Source: Halocaridina rubra (Eukaryota > Arthropoda > Malacostraca > Decapoda > Atyidae). From it: a DNA stretch of 64,000 nt. The stretch spans positions 117,501 through 181,500 of the forward strand of contig JAXCGZ010005690.1 in assembly GCA_037179515.1 (NCBI GenBank), read 5' to 3'. Of this stretch, positions 60,175 to 64,000 are shown piece by piece. Below the pieces are notes generated by a model. The model saw nothing but the letters and a program-made list of their open reading frames with translations. It made no database searches and was not told where the DNA came from. The translations under genes were made by a program, and so were the position numbers. Position 1 is the first letter of the stretch, and each line of letters opens with the position of its first letter.

Positions 60175-60823
60175 TTGTTGTTTTTGCCATTATGTGTCAC
60201 TATTAAGCCCCATTCAAATGGGGGTGGAAACAGACAGATTGGAGCTGGAAAATTAAGGCTCGCTGCCCTTGCTAACATCCCATGGTGGGCTCGAACATGG
60301 GTTTGTCATTTCATAAGATCTTTCTTCTTCGTCTACATCTTTTCCTACTTTCATGAGGGGTCGATGTTTCTGGCCAGTGTTCTCCATAAGTTCCTGTCCC
60401 ATACCTCATCATCCAACAAACCTTTAGATCTCAGGTCGTCATTGATGCAATCCATCCACCTATGCTTTGGTCTCCCTCTCCCTCTCCTACCCCATATATC
60501 CATTTCCATCACCCCCCTCCCAACATACTGTTCATCCCTCCTAACGACATGACCATACCACCTTAGTCAACCTTCATGCATCTTATCTGATATTTCTCTA
60601 ACTTTTGAGGTACCTATAATTACCTCGTTTCTGATCTTATCGCTTCTTGTTACCCCACACATCCATCTCAACATCCTCACCTCTGCCACATCCAGTTTTT
60701 TCTCTTGTGTCTTCTTTATTGCCCATGCCTCTGCTCCATGCATCATCGCAGGTCTCACAACTGTCTTATGCACTTTGTCATTTCATAAGATAAATGCTCT
60801 AATTACTGAGGTACAGCAGTTCC
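60175..60823 (-). repeat. SINE family S1 copy, split by a LINE insertion
   Basis: The body at 60175-60319 (GCCCCATTCAAATGGGGGTG, CCCATGGTGGGCTCGAACAT) resumes at 60792-60823 with the head (TAAATGCTCTAATTACTGAG, ACAGCAGTTCCCC). The break is filled by the LINE fragment 60320-60773. Confidence 0.88.
60320..60773 (-). mobile_element. 5'-truncated RTE-like LINE insertion with 18-bp target duplication
   Basis: TTTGTCATTTCATAAGAT occurs at 60302-60319 and again at 60774-60791, bracketing the insert exactly. Minus translation reads KTVVRPAMMHGAEAWAIKKT, KKLDVAEVRMLRWMCGVTRS and, after a frame change, GRRGRGRPKHRWMDC. This is the C-terminal tail of an RTE-like or related LINE reverse transcriptase. 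The 3' end is at the left (about 60320). It is related in pattern to, but distinct from, fragment 3 at 50400. Confidence 0.9.
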
Positions 60824-61084
60824 CCTCTATAAACACAAGTCTCTTCTATTAGCTTGGTGTAATGCAATTCTTCTATTGTCCATATTTCAAATGCTCCTTT
60901 CTTTATTGACTAATATTTCTAATATTCCAAAGAATGGCTTAGCAAACGTGTCAATGGGTTAGGACAAACAACCCTAAATTAAATGGCCTCTGATATGGTT
61001 CCCCCCATAGTAAAATGCAAATTTCTTAGAACATATAACCTAGACATATATCAAAATTCTTGCATATGATTCAGTTTTAAGAAG

Positions 61085-61260
61085 GAGGCAGTGGTAACTT
61101 AGTGGTAGAGTGATTGAGTCAGAATGTGATAACAGGGGGTTCGGTCCAACCACAGAGCATTAGGAAGTGCATTCAACCTTAATCCTCTAACTTCAACATG
61201 TCTGTGTCAACTCCCATTCATATGGAGACTAATTGTGAAACAAAATACAGCACAAATAAA
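61085..61260 (+). repeat. SINE S1b copy (alternative head)
   Basis: Head GTGGTAACTTAGTGGTAGAG and GGGGGTTCGGTCCAACCACA (B-box-like). Shared body GCATTAGGAAGTGCATTCAA and ATGTCTGTGTCAACTCCCAT. Confidence 0.85.
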
Positions 61261-61317
61261 TATGAATTAATAGAGCAAGAGCAAGGATATCCTTATTCAA
61301 TTCTAGCTGGCATACTT

Positions 61318-61376
61318 CCAAGGTCAGAATACCTCCTCAGTGTTCCCCTGCAAGGAGTAAAAGTCAACTAAATGGG
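61318..61376 (-). repeat. SINE-like family S2 fragment, reverse
   Basis: GAATACCTCCTCAGTGTTCC then GGAGTAAAAGTCAACTAAAT with GGGG is the reverse of the S2 3' half. Confidence 0.7.
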
Positions 61377-61407
61377 GCAAAGCAATTGCAAAAAGACAAA
61401 AGAAGTG

Positions 61408-61560
61408 ATCACGGTAGTGCAGTGCTTCAAACAATTGACTTGGGGAGGCGATAGACCAGTAATCGAGCCCTGTGGGGCATTAGGAATGGCATCCAGCCTT
61501 GATTCCCCAACTTCAACCTATGTCCATCCCCAAAAGGGGCATAAAATGCTTACAAAAGTA
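61408..61560 (+). repeat. SINE family S1 copy
   Basis: Head GATCACGGTAGTGCAGTGCT with CAATTGACTTGG. Body GGGGCATTAGGAATGGCATC and CAGCCTTGATTCCCCAACTT, then GGCATAAAATGCTTAC. A short reverse S1 body piece lies at 61955-61998. Confidence 0.85.
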
Positions 61561-62149
61561 ATGGTAACTTCCAAATCTAAAAATTTACAATCCTCATTCC
61601 TCTACGTACTTATACACCAAGTTATGAGTAGTGAATTGCTCACTGACAGGAACTGGTGCTGTAAATATCATTCCCACTTCAGTTAAGACTGTCTCTACCT
61701 TGCTATAAACATGCTATCACGTTGCCCCTCATCTTATGCCATCAATTGATTCCAACACTCCCCATGCACGTCAAACTTTGAGTATGTGTTCAAAACTCTT
61801 ATATAAGAGTGACAATACTTTCCATATGACCTATTCCCTACCTCTTATTTACTTGAAATCATGCCTAGTAATGTACCTAAGCTTTACCAGATACAATTTT
61901 AATTCATGTAAAAACGGTACAGTATTTACAATGAAGTACAATAATGTAATTTTTATGTGTCACGATTCAACCTTATTCAAATGGGGGTGGACACTAAAGT
62001 ACTGTATGAGGAAAACTCCAGAGACCACTCAACTGCAACTGAACAATCTAGTTCGTTACAGGAAAAGTAAAAGTAAATAAACAGAGAGAAACTGGAAACA
62101 AGTAATTATTTGTAACTTAATATTAGAATACACTTTAGTTCAAAGCAAA

Positions 62150-62470
62150 ACACACAATGTACAGGTACATACAAAACATCATCATCAAGAACTCCACAAA
62201 CAAAGCCATCACTCAATATACATACAGGTAAGCACACATTCATCCTCTATGAGCAACTTGACAAACAAAGCAATTACACAATATTTATCAATACATTCGC
62301 TTAATATCCTCACTAAGAACTCGATAAACAAAGCTTAGTGCACAATGTATGTCAGTACATTCGCTTAAGGTCCTCACTAACAAAACAAAGCTAATACACA
62401 ATATATGTCTGTAAGTTCCCTTGACATCCTCACGGAGAGACCAAAGACAAAGCGAACACACAAAAAACCT
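62150..62470. repeat. degenerate tandem repeat, about 70-75 bp x 4
   Basis: Each unit holds ACACAATxTxTxTCxGTACATTCGC-like, TTAAxxTCCTCACTAAGAAC-like and CxACAAACAAAGCxA blocks. From 62480 to 63540 I see nothing identifiable. Confidence 0.8.
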
Positions 62471-63542
62471 GGTAGCTGGGTAAAGTATGACATATCAAAG
62501 CCATAACAAAAAAAGGCACACATAAGCAAAGGTATCTTGGGGAGGGGAAATGAAGCAAGGGAAATTTGTGTATTATATATATGCTTAAAACAAACAGTTA
62601 AAGCAAAGCCTGCAAATCAGAATAAACAAATGCTATTAAACAAATACTGTTAAACAGCTCAATTGTGGGTTACATTTTTATGTTATGAAGGGGGGCGTAT
62701 TTAAAATATTTTAAGTCATGCTAAATGCAATCATAACAAAATGATTCTTTTAAAACAAAAATTCATACAATTGTTTTCATAAGGTTTTATATTTATGTCT
62801 GCAACGAAAACTGAACCACAAGCGGGTGATGGATTACTGAGAAATGAGTTATGAATTCACTTAAGTTTTGCTTCGCTTTCCTGAAGTTTCTTATTTTTGC
62901 AACCAAGAGTTTACAAGAAGCGGGTGATGGATTAATGAAAACGAGGTACGAAACAACTTACGTCTCGCCTATTTTCTGACTCATCAAAGTTAATACATAC
63001 AAAATAAGGATGCTTCAAATTCATTTACAGTGTTCAAAGATCAGCTTAATCCATCAACATATTACTGTGCTTGATGAGACTAAAATGTGAGAACTATAGC
63101 AAAACTTTATACTCAATACAGAAAAATAAACTTTGTTGCCGAGTTAAATAACTTGTTAACAAGAACAATAGAATTTCTTGGTAAGTTAAAATAACATGTA
63201 AATAAACGTGATTCATACATTCTCTGACAAAATAACACATGTGAGCAAAGAGTACGGTCAGAGCCAGATCAGAAATTAATTAAAACTACATATAACCACC
63301 TCAACTAAATTAAGGAAAAATGTTAGTAAGAATTCAAGTTGCTATCACAAGTAATTCCAATAAATGCTATCACAAACTGTTAAATAAACGAGCAGGGGAG
63401 CAGAATCCTCTTTTTAATTAATACGAACCAAAAAGTACAACTGAAAATTCTCGTTTGTCGTTCATCTTATAGCTAGACATTCCTTACCTCAACACGCGAG
63501 TATTAAAACTCAGAATATTTCTGCCATTTTCTTTTTCTGTTT

Positions 63543-63804
<262 letters not shown>

Positions 63805-64000
63805 TAGTCCCAATTGAATGCAATAAAGATTTATTGGCTTGTTTCTCTTATCAAAATTCTATACAAGATTTAGAAAATAATAACACAAGTGTTTTATACT
63901 AATAAAAGCCAAACCGAAATTTTTTTACCAATACTGAATAAAATGTGTGTAAAGTATACACAAACAGTTCAAATATTTGCAGTATTGTACTTGAAACTCA

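Overview
This window looks like nuclear DNA from an arthropod, most likely a decapod crustacean. The organism is an inference from protein resemblance and repeat content; no marker names a species. The genes have short exons (48 to 264 bp) with ordinary GT-AG introns and one GC-AG intron. They sit in AT-rich DNA full of transposon fossils, tRNA-derived SINEs and long (AT)n, (GA)n and (TTA)n runs. I see no bacterial gene layout, CRISPR array or operon.

Three host genes can be reconstructed exon by exon with consistent reading phase. (1) A complete mitochondrial ribosomal protein L45 gene (mL45) on the plus strand, 10191-18139: seven exons, 337 aa. (2) A complete HINT3-like histidine-triad hydrolase gene on the plus strand, 24372-32497: four coding exons, 151 aa, HIT triad intact. 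(3) The 3' half of a CYFIP/Sra-1 gene (WAVE regulatory complex) on the minus strand, 38507-54188: fourteen exons, 649 codons plus stop. Its 5' half lies beyond the right edge. HINT3 and CYFIP converge. The three genes share no obvious pathway; this is a chance neighbourhood of housekeeping genes.

Layout. 1-6215: head-to-tail array of a CR1/L2-like LINE, with two long copies sharing the same disabling lesions. 6216-10190: microsatellites, a short CRE-containing stretch and SINE pieces. 10191-18139: mL45. 18140-24371: SINEs, a small hAT-like element, two unrelated LINE 3' ends and (AT)n runs. 24372-32497: HINT3, with a three-level nest of transposons in its second intron. 32498-38506: SINEs, two oppositely oriented Penelope-like GIY-YIG fragments and a decayed DDE element. 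38507-54188: CYFIP exons separated by SINEs, minisatellites and a roughly 540-bp (AT)n run. 54189-64000: the next CYFIP intron, carrying LINE fragments, a Tigger/pogo element with a broken transposase, and SINEs.

I found no convincing previously undescribed system. The most unusual features are transposon architecture: the LINE array, nested insertions with readable target-site duplications, opposed Penelope fragments, and SINEs with different tRNA-like heads on one shared body. Repeat family names are by eye and should be checked by alignment.
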